Assembly: GCA_030247855.1 (NCBI GenBank)
Contig: JAPDRN010000110.1
Coordinates: 1-64,000 of the forward strand
DNA: 64,000 nt
Direction: 5' to 3'
DNA from: Knufia peltigerae
Taxonomy: Eukaryota; Ascomycota; Eurotiomycetes; Chaetothyriales; Trichomeriaceae
Shown: piece after piece, positions 1 through 11,112 of the stretch
How positions within the stretch are numbered: the first letter of the stretch is position 1
Layout: the number at the start of each line of letters is the position of its first letter
Made by a program: the position numbers and the translations under genes
Notes under the pieces: model-generated
Seen by the model: the letters and a program-made list of their open reading frames with translations, nothing else
What the model was told of the DNA's origin: nothing
Databases searched by the model: none

Positions 1-31
1 GGGTGTGCGTGGGTGTGTGTGCATGTCCCTC

Positions 32-727
32 TTAAAACAAAACCTCGCCGCTGTTTTCCATATCTCCACCCCAGAGATTCCCGCCCTTTCTGCTTCTGAT
101 CTTGTCCTTGTGTTTCCTATTGGCCTCGGCCGCCCTGTGTAGTTCAACCACCTCCTCGGCCTTGCCCTTTTCCCACCCGGCGGGGGGTGCTTCGTCCTTG
201 TCCAGGTCGACCTCGCCGAGCAACAAGACATTTTCGCCGCGGACAACGTAGGTGCCCCGAGAGACGTCGCAGTAGAGGTTGCGGGGTTTGGGGTTTTCGG
301 AGGTGGTGACGAAGAACCGTTCGTTCGTGTTTGTGAGGACGAGGTTGGCAAATTGATCCCACGAGCGGAGGATGCCGGAGAGCTTGCGCCCATCGCGGAG
401 GACGAGAAGGAGTTTTTCTGTAACAAGTTCCAAACAGAACAAAAGTCAGTGGACAGATCCCAAAAAAAGAGGTTCGCGTTTCGGGTTTGGTCCATAGAAA
501 ACGATCAAAAAAGGGCTGCGACAGATGATATATAGGTAAAACGTACTGTCGGTGAGATCTAGCAACTGCGCTGCAGTGGTGAACATTTGCGGGGGGAGCT
601 GAGGAGGGCCCTGTTGTTGCTGTAGTTGTTGTGGTCCGGATTGCTGTGATGGTCCTCCTCGCTTTGACCGGCCATAATCAGGAGCCGTGGCCGCGGCAGC
701 AGCATCCTTCAAACTGAGCTTATGCAT
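32..727 (-). CDS. LSM1: LSM1, Sm-like subunit of the cytoplasmic Lsm1-7 mRNA-decay complex
   Basis: Two exons on the minus strand: 727-547 and 417-32, with a 129-bp intron (donor GTACGT, acceptor ACAG). The join falls in phase 1 and restores LLDLTDKKLLLVLRDGRKL, the Sm1 motif of LSm1; the second exon holds FVTT, the Sm2-like RGTYVVRGENVLLLGEVD block and a charged tail ending SGEVLF. The product is about 187 aa, normal for fungal LSM1, with a Gln/Pro-rich N-terminus (QLQQQQGPPQLPPQ). I chose the ATG at 727-725 (MHKLSLKD), because the upstream reading frame to 976 has no LSM1-like sequence. The family binds 3' ends of oligoadenylated mRNA with Pat1 and promotes decapping in P-bodies. It looks intact and is the most conserved gene here. 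Confidence 0.93.
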
Positions 728-1792
728 GATCTGCGGAGGTGGTATGTGTAGAAGGGAGAAAGTTGGCGGAGAAAACCTGCAGTCTTCTAGACCGTGTTGG
801 GTTGCGCGAGTCGCGAGATGGGGGAAAAAAATTATCGGTGTACTGCCGTTATTGCGTACTTCTAGTAGAGGCAAAGAGTAGTCGTCGTCGGAACGAATGT
901 CAAGGAGTTCCAAATGAGAAACAGTAGATAGGAAAAGTGGCCAAACTTGAGACCTGCCTGCGGTGGTGAATGACAAGTTATGATTGAGGGTGCAGGCTTC
1001 TAGTCACGTGATAAACATTGGTTTACAGCCTTATCACGTGCATCAGCCTTGCCAAGGGGCAAGTTGGGCATTATTCGAAGATCTGCTACTCTGTGCGGAG
1101 CACTATTGGTTACGAGTCGCGAAGTTGGCCAAAAGAGAAGAGAAGGATCTGACGAAAAAAACAAAAACCCCCACCGAAGAAGGTCGCTTTTCTTGGGTTC
1201 AGACGCACTAGATATATCATCGGAACCATGGGGTAGGTAGGTAGGTTGTGGTTGTACCAAATCTTATCGAGACTTTCCTCTCGAAGCGCAGCACTCGAGG
1301 GGAGGAAGAGGAGGAGGAGGAGAAGATGAAGACAACCTTATCTTTCTTCACTTACTTACTACCTACCTAGGGAAATAGTATGGTAGCCGCCGCTATCGAG
1401 GGTTCCGTGTTGCGCCCACCACATCCTTGGACGCCAGAGTACTCAGCGGCGAATCTTGACCTCTCCAGAATCCATTTCCGTCTCGAGACCTGATCCACCC
1501 GCCACTTAGCCTGAACGATGACTTGAGCCATTCTGAGCTGTGGCGGTGCAATCCTGAGCACGGCGTGGCGAGCCCTGAGGCGCACGTGAGGAGCTTGAGC
1601 GCAGCCTGGAGCATATGTGACTTGATCGAAAGAGCAAGCCATCAAGATCCTTCCCACCTCTCTCGAGCGATTACCCCCTTCTCAGCATCACTGGCCAGTT
1701 CAGCCAGAAAGGCATCATGTCGAATCTGTTTCATCCTCCGCGGGCGGTTATTCTTCCTGCCGCCAAGGTCTTCAGGAGGAGGACGAGATTTC
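728..1792. other. Intergenic region without a supported gene
   Basis: It holds the LSM1 upstream region, a purine-rich GGA/GAG microsatellite around 1296-1331 and short overlapping ORFs without recognisable content. A minus-strand ORF at 1367-1657 could be a decayed exon of the orphan gene next to it, but nothing shows this. Confidence 0.4.
1004..1040. promoter_or_regulatory. Pair of CACGTG boxes upstream of LSM1
   Basis: TCACGTGA at 1004-1011 and a second CACGTG at 1035-1040 lie 31 bp apart, about 280-310 bp upstream of the LSM1 start codon. CACGTG is the core bound by fungal bHLH factors such as Cbf1-type proteins. That they act on LSM1 is inference from position only. Confidence 0.35.
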
Positions 1793-2767
1793 TTAGGCAC
1801 TTTGATCTCTGATGTCGGGAGTTGGTCCATGATCCCTTTGGTGCGGCGTTTCTCCCGCCGATGCTCCTCGCCCCTGGCCCTGTTGGCAAATGCCCGCGGT
1901 CAGGCTCAACGGCCGTGACACCCGGTATGCAAGAGTTTCAGAATTATACTTGTCCTTTGACATGGCACATGTATAATCGTACAAAAGCGAGATCTCCTGC
2001 ACTGTGTTGGTAGACTCTGAGTCCTCCAAGCATCGCGAAAAATGCTCCTCTTGCGATTCCAGTACATTCGGGTCTGTTTTGAATCTACTCTTCCGGTGTT
2101 TAGCGCAATCGAGCCCCATCTTTTGTATGATGACTCTGCAACTCGGAGGAGAGAGTCGGTGAGGATCACAAAGTGGTTGTCTCGAGCCCGATTTAGCCTG
2201 CGGAAATTCTGCCACAAGCTTTGTAGGAAAACGCAGAGGAACAAGAAGTTTCCGTAGTAAGTCCGCCGGTGAAGGCGAATGTTCGACAGAGCGAGACATA
2301 TCTTTCAGAAGTGAATCAGGAAAATCGGATTCATGCGACCGTGTAGCAGTTTTCAATGCTTTGAATATGTCCTCCAGCGCAGCCTTAACCTTGACATCTA
2401 TTCGTGCTTCTGAGAGATGAACAATGTCAATGCATTTGTCTTCAACGAGCTGCGAAGGCGCCGAGTTATTGAGAGTGCCTGGCACCTCTTCAACGAATTG
2501 GTTGACACTATCAGGGGAGGTACGAGATCTCTTCTTTAAGTCGAAAAGACCGCGGACAAGCCTGTCAATGGCGTGGAATATTTTGTATTGGTGAAAATGC
2601 GGCTCTGCCGAAATAGATGGTGTTGGACGACAGTATGGAGCGTACTCTTCCGGGGCCTGTTGCTTTCGAACATCTCTCGTCCGAGTACGTGGATGCCGCG
2701 TTTTCTTTCTCCGAGCATTTCGTTTCAGTTCTTGGTTTGTTCTCTCATCTCGTTCTTTCAGCGACAT
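1793..2767 (-). CDS. Hypothetical protein, 324 aa
   Basis: A single uninterrupted reading frame of 324 codons. I do not recognise the product. Residues 1-50 are strongly basic (KRNARRKKTRHPRTRTRD), which could be a nuclear-localisation or nucleic-acid-binding tail; the middle is mixed helical-looking sequence with Asp/Glu/Leu (VKVKAALEDIFKALK), and the C-terminus is Gly/Gln/Arg-rich. The last part may be an unspliced tail, because a second minus-strand frame just downstream (1642-1830) also reads as plausible protein. It sits back to back with the dynamin relic and may be a remnant itself. Function unknown. Confidence 0.4.
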   Translation of the reverse strand: MSLKERDERTNQELKRNARRKKTRHPRTRTRDVRKQQAPEEYAPYCRPTPSISAEPHFHQYKIFHAIDRLVRGLFDLKKRSRTSPDSVNQFVEEVPGTLNNSAPSQLVEDKCIDIVHLSEARIDVKVKAALEDIFKALKTATRSHESDFPDSLLKDMSRSVEHSPSPADLLRKLLVPLRFPTKLVAEFPQAKSGSRQPLCDPHRLSPPSCRVIIQKMGLDCAKHRKSRFKTDPNVLESQEEHFSRCLEDSESTNTVQEISLLYDYTCAMSKDKYNSETLAYRVSRPLSLTAGICQQGQGRGASAGETPHQRDHGPTPDIRDQSA

Positions 2768-2889
2768 TCAGCTAACCAGAAGATCTAGGTCATTCTCCGA
2801 ATCTTGTTTCTTCCGCAAGCTCTGGGCATCCCAGTGACGTCGCTCCCCACGACCCTCAGTATCATCGAAGATGTTTCCCGGTTCACGTT

Positions 2890-3935
2890 CGTGAGTCTTG
2901 GTTTGGCAAATCCGCGCCATTGGGAAATGGAAAGGAGCCGAAAGGCGAGCTAAGCGGCGAGGGTGCGTACACGAGATACTTCGAGCTTCAATCAGAGAAA
3001 TGGGGCAGGGTTGCGAAAGGGCATCTTCACGCAGTCTGGCACACGGTAGATGTGTTCATCAAACGGACATTAGGTGCTACCCGCACTTATGAGGAGATGC
3101 TCAACAATTTACGACAGCAACTCATTCGGTCAAAACTCGACAAACTGAAGGAACAGTCCTACTGCACACTGGCGGATCTCCTCGGATGCCATGGACGAGA
3201 CAAGACGGATTTCTTTGACAGCTTGGTCGACGTTCGGCAAACAGAGGTGCGGGAGAGAGCCAGGGGCGTCGCTGCGCGGCTAATAGATTTGACGAATAAC
3301 TAAATCGGCGAAGTCTCTTTGGACGACGACGACAGCCATGAAGGCAATGACCGCAAGGACCGCATGATACAGATCTTTCTTCAAATTGGATATGATATTC
3401 TGCTACCAACGATAATGGGCGCCCGCACAGCACTTCCTCTCGTCAAGTCTGACTTTGTCTTCGAGGTGGCCAAGACTCCTGAGCTCCTTCATCACGGTGA
3501 AGACGATGATGCTAACGGGAACAACACCGGACGCCGCCAACCAGGAGAAAGGAATGAGGCAACGGTTCGCGTCATCGAACGCATGGAGACTTATTATGAG
3601 GTAAGAATACTGTATTGTCCATTGCATAAACGACATTATCAGGCTTGAGATGACTGACCCAGTGACGCCCACTGATAGGTGAGCATGGTATCCTTCATGT
3701 GCTACCTTAATTCCCTGGTTGTTGAGACCGGAATTCTGCAAAAGCTTCCAAAGACCCTCCTAGGGAGACGGACGCGGACGTCATTAAGAAAATAGCTGGA
3801 GAAAGCGACGGTCACGCTGAGGATCGCAAGGGGAAAGAACTGGAAGCGAAGAACCTCGGTGAAGTACTGGAGACTTCGAAGCGATACCGAGACACCGGAC
3901 TGGACGGCCATGCTCAAAGATGGGAAGGGCGACGG
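2890..3935 (+). pseudogene. Dynamin-family GTPase relic (stalk and GED only)
   Basis: Three reading frames carry pieces in the right order. The frame at 2920-3303 resembles the dynamin stalk (W..VAKGHLHAVWHTVDVFIKRTL, then a DLLG.HGRDKTDFFDSL stretch). At 3570-3600 is VRVIERMETYYEV, the conserved start of the GTPase effector domain, followed by a plausible intron (GTAAGA at 3601 to an AG near 3672). At 3680-3930, in shifted frames, come VVETGILQKLPKTL and IAGESDG...KELEAKNLGEVLETSKRYR, which match the end of a GED. There is no GTPase domain (no P-loop) upstream. Stops and frameshifts make this a truncated, non-functional copy of the kind of dynamin gene that is often multi-copy in ascomycetes. 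Confidence 0.7.
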
Positions 3936-4277
3936 TGCTGAACGGCAAAGCCTGGACCACCACACCAATGTTGCATGTACATTTCTAGGCCATGGAATGC
4001 CCTAGGAACATCATTTTCATGGCTATGACCCTGGGCGTCTCTGCCATTTCTATAGCTGAATCTCACCAGACTTTTCATCCTTTCTGGATGTTCACGGATC
4101 GCACCCACTGATTGTGTAAGAAGTCCCAGTTTCGGACCTCGGGTTCCCAGGACGGTACACCTCGTAAGGGGCCTGTCAGATCTCTCGTACGCAGCTCGGA
4201 ATGATTGAATACACCCTAAACACGCGCTCTCGTTGACATTTCTAGGTGCGCACCGTCCAAGTGTTATACGAGTAAAA

Positions 4278-4288
4278 TTATGATTTTG

Positions 4289-4319
<31 letters not shown>

Positions 4320-4730
4320 ATGTGTGTGCGTGCTGCAATTTATGAGAACTGGCCACGCCTGAGAGTTAAGCCGAAGTAGCTCTGGCTGCAGCAAGTAGAC
4401 TTGGTGGGACGTATCTTCTTCCAGGGTCACTTCTTCCATTTCTCGAATGATTTGATCGGCATGATCCCCGCCTCCACTGAGATGGAGAATGGTCGCGATG
4501 TCATGGTAAATGGCTAGGAGCCGAGGAGGAGGGGGTGGATTGAGGGTCATGTCGGGGGTGATATAGAGTTGGGGTTCAATTGATTCATGGACGGTGCGGA
4601 CGAGGGTGACATCTGCAAAGGTTCGCAATCGGAGACCATGTGCTTGAATATCAGCTCGGCTTGATCGTGTTGATCAGGAGTTGGATCGGTTGACGATGAC
4701 GACGACGACGAGTCTAAGTAATCTCGCGTG
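4278..4730 (-). pseudogene. C-terminal tail resembling fungal HNH-domain proteins, frameshifted
   Basis: On the minus strand PPPPRLLAIYHDIATILHLSG..DHADQIIREMEEVTLEED resembles the tail of the fungal HNH-endonuclease-like family, which typically reads PRLLALH...ARI.HLSGA.EYI..ILRDLE. Immediately upstream, in a different frame, LDSSSSSSSTDPTPDQHDQAELIFKHM also reads as protein, so one frameshift near 4630 would separate the two. No HNH core is seen further upstream. The frame runs out into a dinucleotide repeat at 4289-4332. The family call is from memory of the tail motif and is tentative. Confidence 0.4.
4289..4332. repeat. (CT)n/(GT)n compound microsatellite
   Basis: A run of TC dinucleotides followed by GT dinucleotides with two interruptions; it encodes the THTHTH/RERERE tail of the overlapping frame, which is therefore not meaningful protein. 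Confidence 0.9.
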
Positions 4731-5407
4731 ACGGATCGATGATGTCTAAAGGAGGCCCGTCGCCATGATGGTTGTCGGCAACTGGAAAGGTCGGCAGAGA
4801 CGAGATTTAAAAGACACGACAGGTAAATCGAGGGCGCAGGCTGCAGGGTGAAGGATGAATTGCTGCTTGCCGAAGTGTAAAATTGCCAAAGTTGTTTGAA
4901 AACACCCCATCACATGCCAACACGTCTCTGACACCTTACCACGCAGGGACGATATGGTATTACGCACACGCACCTCTGAATCACGCACAAGGCTATACTT
5001 ACCACCGAAAGTACTCCCCAATTGTAATACTTTGGTATCAATGTGAGTCAAATGGTAATCGACAAAATACCAGGACGTCCAGAGACATCCTTAAGGATAG
5101 TGAGAATAGACGAGCACCGAGTCGTCAATAAGAGCAGTAGAAACAACGGGATTATAAGTTACTCAGACGTGTGTATTTTGTAATCAATCGGCTATAGCGA
5201 ATGGTAATAGGGGCTGCTTCAGTGATAAATATAACGCGGCGGTGTGTGTAATGCAGATCAACAACAGTACCGATTAGCGCACCCATCCGAGAAAGATGGA
5301 GTGGTCAGAGTTTCATTCCGCGCCTCAATGTGTTCAAGAAGATAAGAGGGAGCATTTCGAATGGCCCTGGTTGTTCGTATTGATATATTTTGTTCGTGCC
5401 ATGCCAT
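4731..5407. other. Intergenic region without a supported gene
   Basis: Only short overlapping ORFs. AT-rich stretches around 5150-5240. I see no RNA gene or repeat. Confidence 0.4.
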
Positions 5408-6277
5408 CTAATCCCGTTTCCTGTGTTGGCTCCTTGGTCGAGGAAACCATGGCCGACCAATCCATTTTGCTAGTGCCGCCATCCATTCCGGTCCTTGACC
5501 TGCCTCTTGCTTGTCAACCTCCTTTCTCTTTCTCCCTTGTTTGTGAGCCTCCCCTTGCTTTTCCCCCTTCTTGTCAGCCTCCTCCGGCTTGTCCCCTTGC
5601 TGGTCAGCTTCCTCTTGCCCGCCAGACTCCTCTTGATCACCCGAATTATGATCACTGATACATACAACTCTTCCACGAGAAGCATTTTGACTTTCCAGTT
5701 CCTCCAGCCCCTCAAAGAAGGGTCGGACCCCGGCGTCGGCTTCATTGGAGTCGTGACCATTCGATCGAGGGGGTTTCCCACGAGACGTCTCTTGATCTTG
5801 TAGTTCTTTAATCAAACGTATGGCTTTGGTATCGACTTCTGAGTCACGACCACTCAACCGAAGGGTCCTGGTTTGCCCACGAAAAAACTCTTGATTTGCC
5901 AGTTCCTTAAAGCACGGTAGTAGCTCGGCATCGACCTCGTCCGACTCACGATCACTGAAGTGGACATTTATCCTATTCCAGTTGCTCGTACTCTTCAGAA
6001 GTGACCGTACGACACGATAGTCCCCGTCACTGATTTTATCCAAATCAACATCACTGAGAAGAGGGTTTTTGTCATGAGAGTTTTTCGGGATTTCCGGCCC
6101 AGAATTACCGGAACAAATATTGACTTCATGAGGAGGTCCCTGTCTCTGTAGATCCAGGGAGGAGGGGTCAAGGTTCTCGGATTGTTCAGGGTGCTCGGAT
6201 TGGTCAGGGTGCTCGGAATCAATAGGGTTGCCTGAGTCGTTAGGGTCTTCAGAATCGTTATGGGCAGTGGTAGACAT
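5408..6277 (-). CDS. Hypothetical acidic protein with three repeat zones, 289 aa
   Basis: A single intact frame from the ATG at 6277. Residues about 6-40 are a hexapeptide repeat (NDSEDP, NDSGNP, IDSEHP, DQSEHP, EQSENL). Residues about 105-215 hold three diverged units of about 35-40 aa, each with an S-x-x-x-S/D-E core, a helix (LLPCFKELANQE, AIRLIKELQDQE, VRPFFEGLEELE) and an SRG or FRG end. Residues about 215-265 are a ten-residue Gln/Lys/Glu repeat (EEADQQGDKP, EEADKKGEKQ, GEAHKQGRKR). The C-terminus is basic (RPRSQHRKRD). No known domain was recognised and no neighbour explains it. The conserved repeat architecture over an open frame argues that it is or recently was translated. Confidence 0.55.
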   Translation of the reverse strand: MSTTAHNDSEDPNDSGNPIDSEHPDQSEHPEQSENLDPSSLDLQRQGPPHEVNICSGNSGPEIPKNSHDKNPLLSDVDLDKISDGDYRVVRSLLKSTSNWNRINVHFSDRESDEVDAELLPCFKELANQEFFRGQTRTLRLSGRDSEVDTKAIRLIKELQDQETSRGKPPRSNGHDSNEADAGVRPFFEGLEELESQNASRGRVVCISDHNSGDQEESGGQEEADQQGDKPEEADKKGEKQGEAHKQGRKRKEVDKQEAGQGPEWMAALAKWIGRPWFPRPRSQHRKRD

Positions 6278-7506
6278 CTTCTGAGAGTATGAAGAGGGTC
6301 AGGTCCGGTGGATCTTGCAGTCGCGGCGGCAGAGCCGCGGAGTCGTTGGCGGAGTTGAGGATGAAGCTTGCGGAGCCAGCTGTGAAAATGGACAAATCTG
6401 GTAGACCCAAAGAATACTGCGATGAAGCTCACGCTTTGGACCCGCGGCTGTGAAAGTATACCAAACGCAAGAGTGAGAGAGACGGCGGATCAGACAGAAA
6501 GAAAAAATCGACGACGTGCAAGATGGGACAAGAAAGAGCAGTGTGCAAGGAACCTGACTAGACAAGGAAAGCGAGAACCGTACCTTTAGTAGTAGCTAAG
6601 TCGCAAGGAAAGAAAGATTCATATCTTGGAGAGTTCCAGGAGAGAGACACCTGTACCCTCTGGCAGGTGAGGTAGACACTTTGCTGTTCACAAGAAAAAG
6701 ATTTGTACCTTTGAACTTCATTGCAAGATCTGATTAATGAAGCTGACGTTTCTGAGGTGGAATATGAAGACAAAGGAGCATTCTAGGATTTGCTAGAAAT
6801 CGAACCTTTTGCGATGAAAAGGGAAGACCAAGATGGACTAATTTGATAAGAACCTCAAGAAGGCTTCGGTGTTTCTTCAGGGAAGGTTGTATCCAAATGG
6901 CACTTTTCGTATGTCAAGGCATTCAAAGCCGAAAACGATCTACTTGAAGGAGCTCCTAAATTTATAGGAAGGCTAGAACAACATCGAGTCGTGGTTTCAC
7001 CTTTCCTTCAACAGTAAAAGACGCCTTGTTAGACTGAGTGCAATTTCTAGGTGCTTTGATTCCCATAAGGGGGTTCCAATATGATGTATTGTCGAGTCTG
7101 ACCTCGATGACTATGAGGCTATTTTCTCGGGAATGTGAATGCTAGGCGTCGTGCGTGGCCTCAAACAAGCGCCTGTGAAATAGGTCTAGGGAGTAAAAAA
7201 TGAGCGTCTAGAGTGGCCTATAAAAGGAGTGGTCTGAGCCTAGTAAAAGGTCTCAACTTGTAAAGACAGGTTGGCGGAGGACTCCGCGGAGGAGGCCCCT
7301 GGGCCGTCTAAACAACTAGTAATCTCCTCGTTCATGACCAAGTCGCCAACGCTGAGTAACGCCATAACATTAGTCTATGATCTTTGTAATAGGCCTAGAA
7401 TACACATGGAGTCATTTCGTCGCAGAGCAAGAAAATGTGGTCCAGCACGCAGCTCCCCTGGAAAAAAAGAAAATGAAGCCCAATCGTAGCCCCCTAGTTT
7501 GCCCTC
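6278..7506. other. Intergenic region without a supported gene
   Basis: Fairly AT-rich, with short ORFs only. A stretch near 7369-7400 shares 18 identical bases (ACATTAGTCTATGATCTT) and weaker flanking similarity with about 24254-24290, so part of it may be a diverged repeat. No gene or RNA seen. Confidence 0.4.
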
Positions 7507-9466
7507 TTACGCGATCTCAACGCTGTACCCACGCTCATTCAGTCCCCGTTGGATATCTACCATCAGAGACACGTATGTAACGTCTTTTGATGCTTTGTGT
7601 AGTGAGCCTGAGCCACCGTGTACGATCCCAACAATCCTGCCCTCGAGATCGAAAACGGCTGAACCAGAGTCTCCACATTGAGAAAAGGCCTTGTCGTTGG
7701 TTCTGAGAAAGGGAAGAACACACAATTCCATGGACAGTGTTTCTTGAGTGCCTTTATTGGTGTCATGGTGCGACACGATTGAGCTCACCCCATTGACTTG
7801 TCCCCATGTTAATCCACTGTGTGCGCCCTTCATACCCACAAGGATGCGCTGAAAGTCCTTTTCTGGTAGGAACTCGATTGGTTTAAAGAGGAAATGGAGC
7901 TCATTGGCTGGAACTGCTCGACTAAGACACAGCGTGCTTTCTTTAAGCAGATCGAATCGTGATTCTGGATGATGCTCAAGATCATGAATCATCATGTCGT
8001 TGACTTGCGCTGTCTCATCGGGCTTGAAATTAATCCAATTCATTACCTTCCCATCTGATTGTTTTTTCAGGTGGACCTTTATCAAAGCCCAGTCCACAAT
8101 TGATCCAAGGCCTGATGGGTCGCTAGATTTCGCAACCCGAAGTGGGGGGGCGGTCACGACGTGGCCGAACACGCGATTCTCCTTCGGCGCCCAAGCGGAC
8201 AGAAGCTGTTGACGGTCTTCTCGAAGGTTTGTCTCGTGGTGGAGCCGCTCTAGTCTCAGTTTCAACCTCTCCTCCTCCTCGGGCAAACAGACCATCAACT
8301 TCTCCCGAATATCGAGTCTCTTCACTTTATGTATCCTCTCACTACTGTTAATCTCCTTTAGCTCTTGACAAACGGTGGCGTCTGAAGGAAGCAGGATGTT
8401 CTTGAGCGGCTGGCCGGCACGCTTCCAATCAAAGTTTTCCTCGAGGTCGGTACCTGGAAGGGCGGCGTGCCTGCAGGTAATAGCATATACGCACTCTGCA
8501 TCCGGGTTGCCTTTGCCAGCTCGGAGGTAAGGGCCGAGAGACCCGTGGGCGGTGGAACCCGCGAGATTGATAGACTGACCGGGCGAGGCGATCAGCTGGG
8601 CCGGGAATCCACCCGACGCGAAGGTGGCGGTTTCGGGTGCCAGATATGTGGGCGAACATGTGGGCGACGGTGCTGACTGCCGATATTCCGACTCTCTGAT
8701 CTCGCATTGAACATCGAAAAGCTGGTACCGTCGCAAGATTTCAACCTGCGGAGCTTGGTCAGTCTAATTTCCACGGGGCTGGAGTTGGACAGATGAGGGT
8801 GAAGCTTACGCAGGCATCGACGATTTCGTTTCCTACACGTGAGGACAAACTGTTATTTGGCACGCCGATCCAGAGCACCACCGGAGGCAGTTCCTTGTCT
8901 TGCAGATAACCAATTCGGACCACATCGATAGTTGTGAATGAAACATTCTTCAAAACCTCGATGATTTGTCTGAAAAGCCCCGAGCACCATGCCTCGGCGA
9001 TGGGATGGCTGCGCTCGACGGCTTGGAGGGTCTTTGCCGAAGGCCAAGAGGATGAAAAAGGATGACTCTGCCATGGCTGTGTATTGGACCGAGCGACTAA
9101 GAGAGGACGCGAAGGAATTCCATAATAGTAGCCATGTTTCTCATCCTCGTTCGGTTCGTCTCGTGGTGAGAGGGTGAGTGTGGGTAGGTTTGGAACGGGC
9201 GGATTGAGTGCAGATCGCACTAGAACGGTTGAGCTCATGTTCAGTGCTGAAATAGAAGGGGAGGATAGACCATGTGGCTCATTGTTGTCAACAATGTCTT
9301 TGTCAGGAACAAAAGGTGTCGGTGTTTGTGTGCGCGGATGAACAAACTCATGGCGAGAGGGCTCTGGGGAATCACGATTGGATGTAGCCTGATTTTGGCG
9401 CAAGTGGTCACTTAAATCTTGCTGGGATTGACTAGTATCCATGTCTTTTGGATCTGAGGCGTCCAT
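7507..9466 (-). CDS. P: fungal protein with C-terminal chymotrypsin-like (S1-type) domain, about 631 aa
   Basis: Two exons on the minus strand, 9466-8810 and 8745-7507, with a 64-bp intron (donor GTAAGC, acceptor CGCAG) joined in phase 0 to give NEIVDACVEILRRYQLFDVQCEIRES, a continuous domain. Residues 1-120 are low-complexity Ser/Pro/Asn. Residues about 120-245 form a globular N-terminal domain (GIPSRPLLVARS, then VVRIGYLQDKELPPVVLWIGV) that I recall from uncharacterised fungal proteins. Residues about 295-600 resemble a trypsin fold: His312 in AITCRHA, Asp437 in IVDWALIKV, Ser579 in QCGDSGSAVFD, in the canonical order. A charged coiled segment (EEEERLKLRLERLHHETNLRED) is inserted between His and Asp. 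No signal peptide is visible, so it is probably cytoplasmic. Activity is inferred from the triad; substrate unknown. Relics of the same gene lie at 15.9, 18.5, 19.8 and 21.6 kb. Confidence 0.8.
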
Positions 9467-10415
9467 TTCATATGCCCTGTGGTGGTGTTCTTATCGTTGC
9501 GACATGGTAAGATATGGTCATGGACTCGTCAATTCCGGCGATTTTCTATGGCTGGGAATCACTACGGTGGTGCACATGTTTGCTACGGAACAGCAGATGG
9601 ACAAGGGTTGTCGCTCTTGTTGGGGTGTTAAGCCTGATAACTGTGATCCACCAACGTGTGCCCACCCACATCTACATATGCCTCCTGTCAGACATCCGCC
9701 TACACTATTACCCACCACCTCCGCATTACAAATGGCTCCTCCAGACGGTGCGAGGCTCTCTGAATCTCACTGAGTTTGTTGACAGCCCTGGAGGGATGTG
9801 CGCAAAACTTGCCATGCTGTTTAGGGTCAGTCCTTACACGAAGGGTCGGTAACTGTCAGAATCCCGATCACGTGACTAATACTGCCTGGTGGTTGTTGTT
9901 GTTGAATATCCCTATTCGGGAACTGCCGCGGCCTGCGTGTTGTTATATTGTGAAATGACAGCCAACCTAACAGGTTAGGCTTAGCGGTAATATTGGAGGA
10001 TAAGGTGGAGGTTCTCCCTGTAATTAGAACTTAACATGCTTGATACCACTCATACGTGACAACACGCCCGCCCTCAACGTTTCGAGATCTTGTCTGGGAA
10101 TGGACTGAGAGCAATCCAACAAAGCCACCGTTTTTCGGTAACCAAGGCCACAGGTATCGCGCCATGGAAACTCTACCGTCGCTGCGAAACATCTCACGCA
10201 GGTCTCACGGCCTCTACAGAACAGGAAATAGCGGCGCTACGTTTCTATCCTGCTATTGTTCCCTCAGGCTTCGTTGTGCATGGCTGAAAGTACCCTCAGG
10301 GACCAAGCCCAGGATCCAGGCACTTAGACATCTGAGGAAAGGTCCTCTCGACTCACTTGTGTAGGGATTGCCATTCCTCGTGATGATGGCAAGCTCTCGA
10401 CATCATTTTGTGGCG
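9467..10415. other. Intergenic region holding one R1 repeat copy
   Basis: Apart from the R1 copy at 9854-9960 there are only short ORFs. The divergent promoters of P (minus) and of the P450 relic (plus) presumably lie here. Confidence 0.4.
9854..9960 (+). repeat. R1 dispersed repeat, 107-bp diverged copy
   Basis: Starts TGTCA and ends TGACA. It shares the CCCGATCACGTGACTAAT-like head, the CTATTCGGGAACTGCC block and GGCCTGCG with the other R1 copies, but carries an inner GTTGTTGTTGTTG stretch. No target-site duplication is visible. Confidence 0.7.
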
Positions 10416-11112
10416 ATGGATTCGACCGTTGAGAAAGGAAGCCTCCTACTTGCTTGCTTTGCAATTTTCGGGGTGAGTCTCCCAAGTTTATTGCAAAGAC
10501 GCTGTGGTTGCATCGTGGAATTACTCCGTCGCCGGTAGGCACCGGCTCTATCTTGATGTTGGAATCCTGACACGATTTCTACTTTAGGTCCTCGCTTTAC
10601 TCGCTCAAACAGCTTACAGGTTGTTCTTTCACCTCCTGACTAGGTTGCCCGGGGCGAAGCTATGGGCAATCACCATCCTACCGTGGTGTTGGCACACCTG
10701 GCGTGGGACCGCAGTCAACAAGATGAAGGCACTGCATGACGAGTACAGCACGGCCGTTCGGTGTGGACCCAACGAAGCCTCCTTCACTTCTCCGACCGCG
10801 TGGAAAGAAATATTCGGACACAGAAAAAGCGGACGGCGGTCATTCGACAAGGACTTGAGATTCCACAGGGTCCCGACCACCAAAGCCTGCAGTATCGTCA
10901 TAGCTGATGGCGAGGATCACTCTCGCCACCGCCGAACACTGTCCCACGCCTTTTCCGAGCGAGCGCTCTGGGGCCAAGAAGACATTCTCACACACTACAT
11001 TGACCTCTTTATCCAAAACCTCCGGGACAAGGCAGCCGCCGACGGAAAGATCGACATGGTCAACATGGTCAAATGGTACAACTTCACCACTTTCGACATC
11101 ATTGGCGACTAG
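10416..11112 (+). pseudogene. Cytochrome P450 monooxygenase, N-terminal third only
   Basis: A short first exon (10416-10472, MDSTVEKGSLLLACFAIFG), an intron 10473-10587 (GTGAGT..TTTAG) and a second exon joined in phase 0 give a membrane-anchor start followed by RLFFHLLTRLPGAKLWA (proline/glycine hinge), VRCGPNEASFTSPTAWKEIFGH and D.HSRHRRTLSHAFSERALWGQE (helix C WxxxR-type region) and WYNFTTFDIIGD. These are classic microsomal fungal P450 blocks. A TAG stop follows directly, where DLAFGE is expected, and no I-helix, ExxR or heme-Cys motif is found downstream to 12 kb. The copy is therefore truncated, about 193 aa of a usual 500. Confidence 0.8.
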
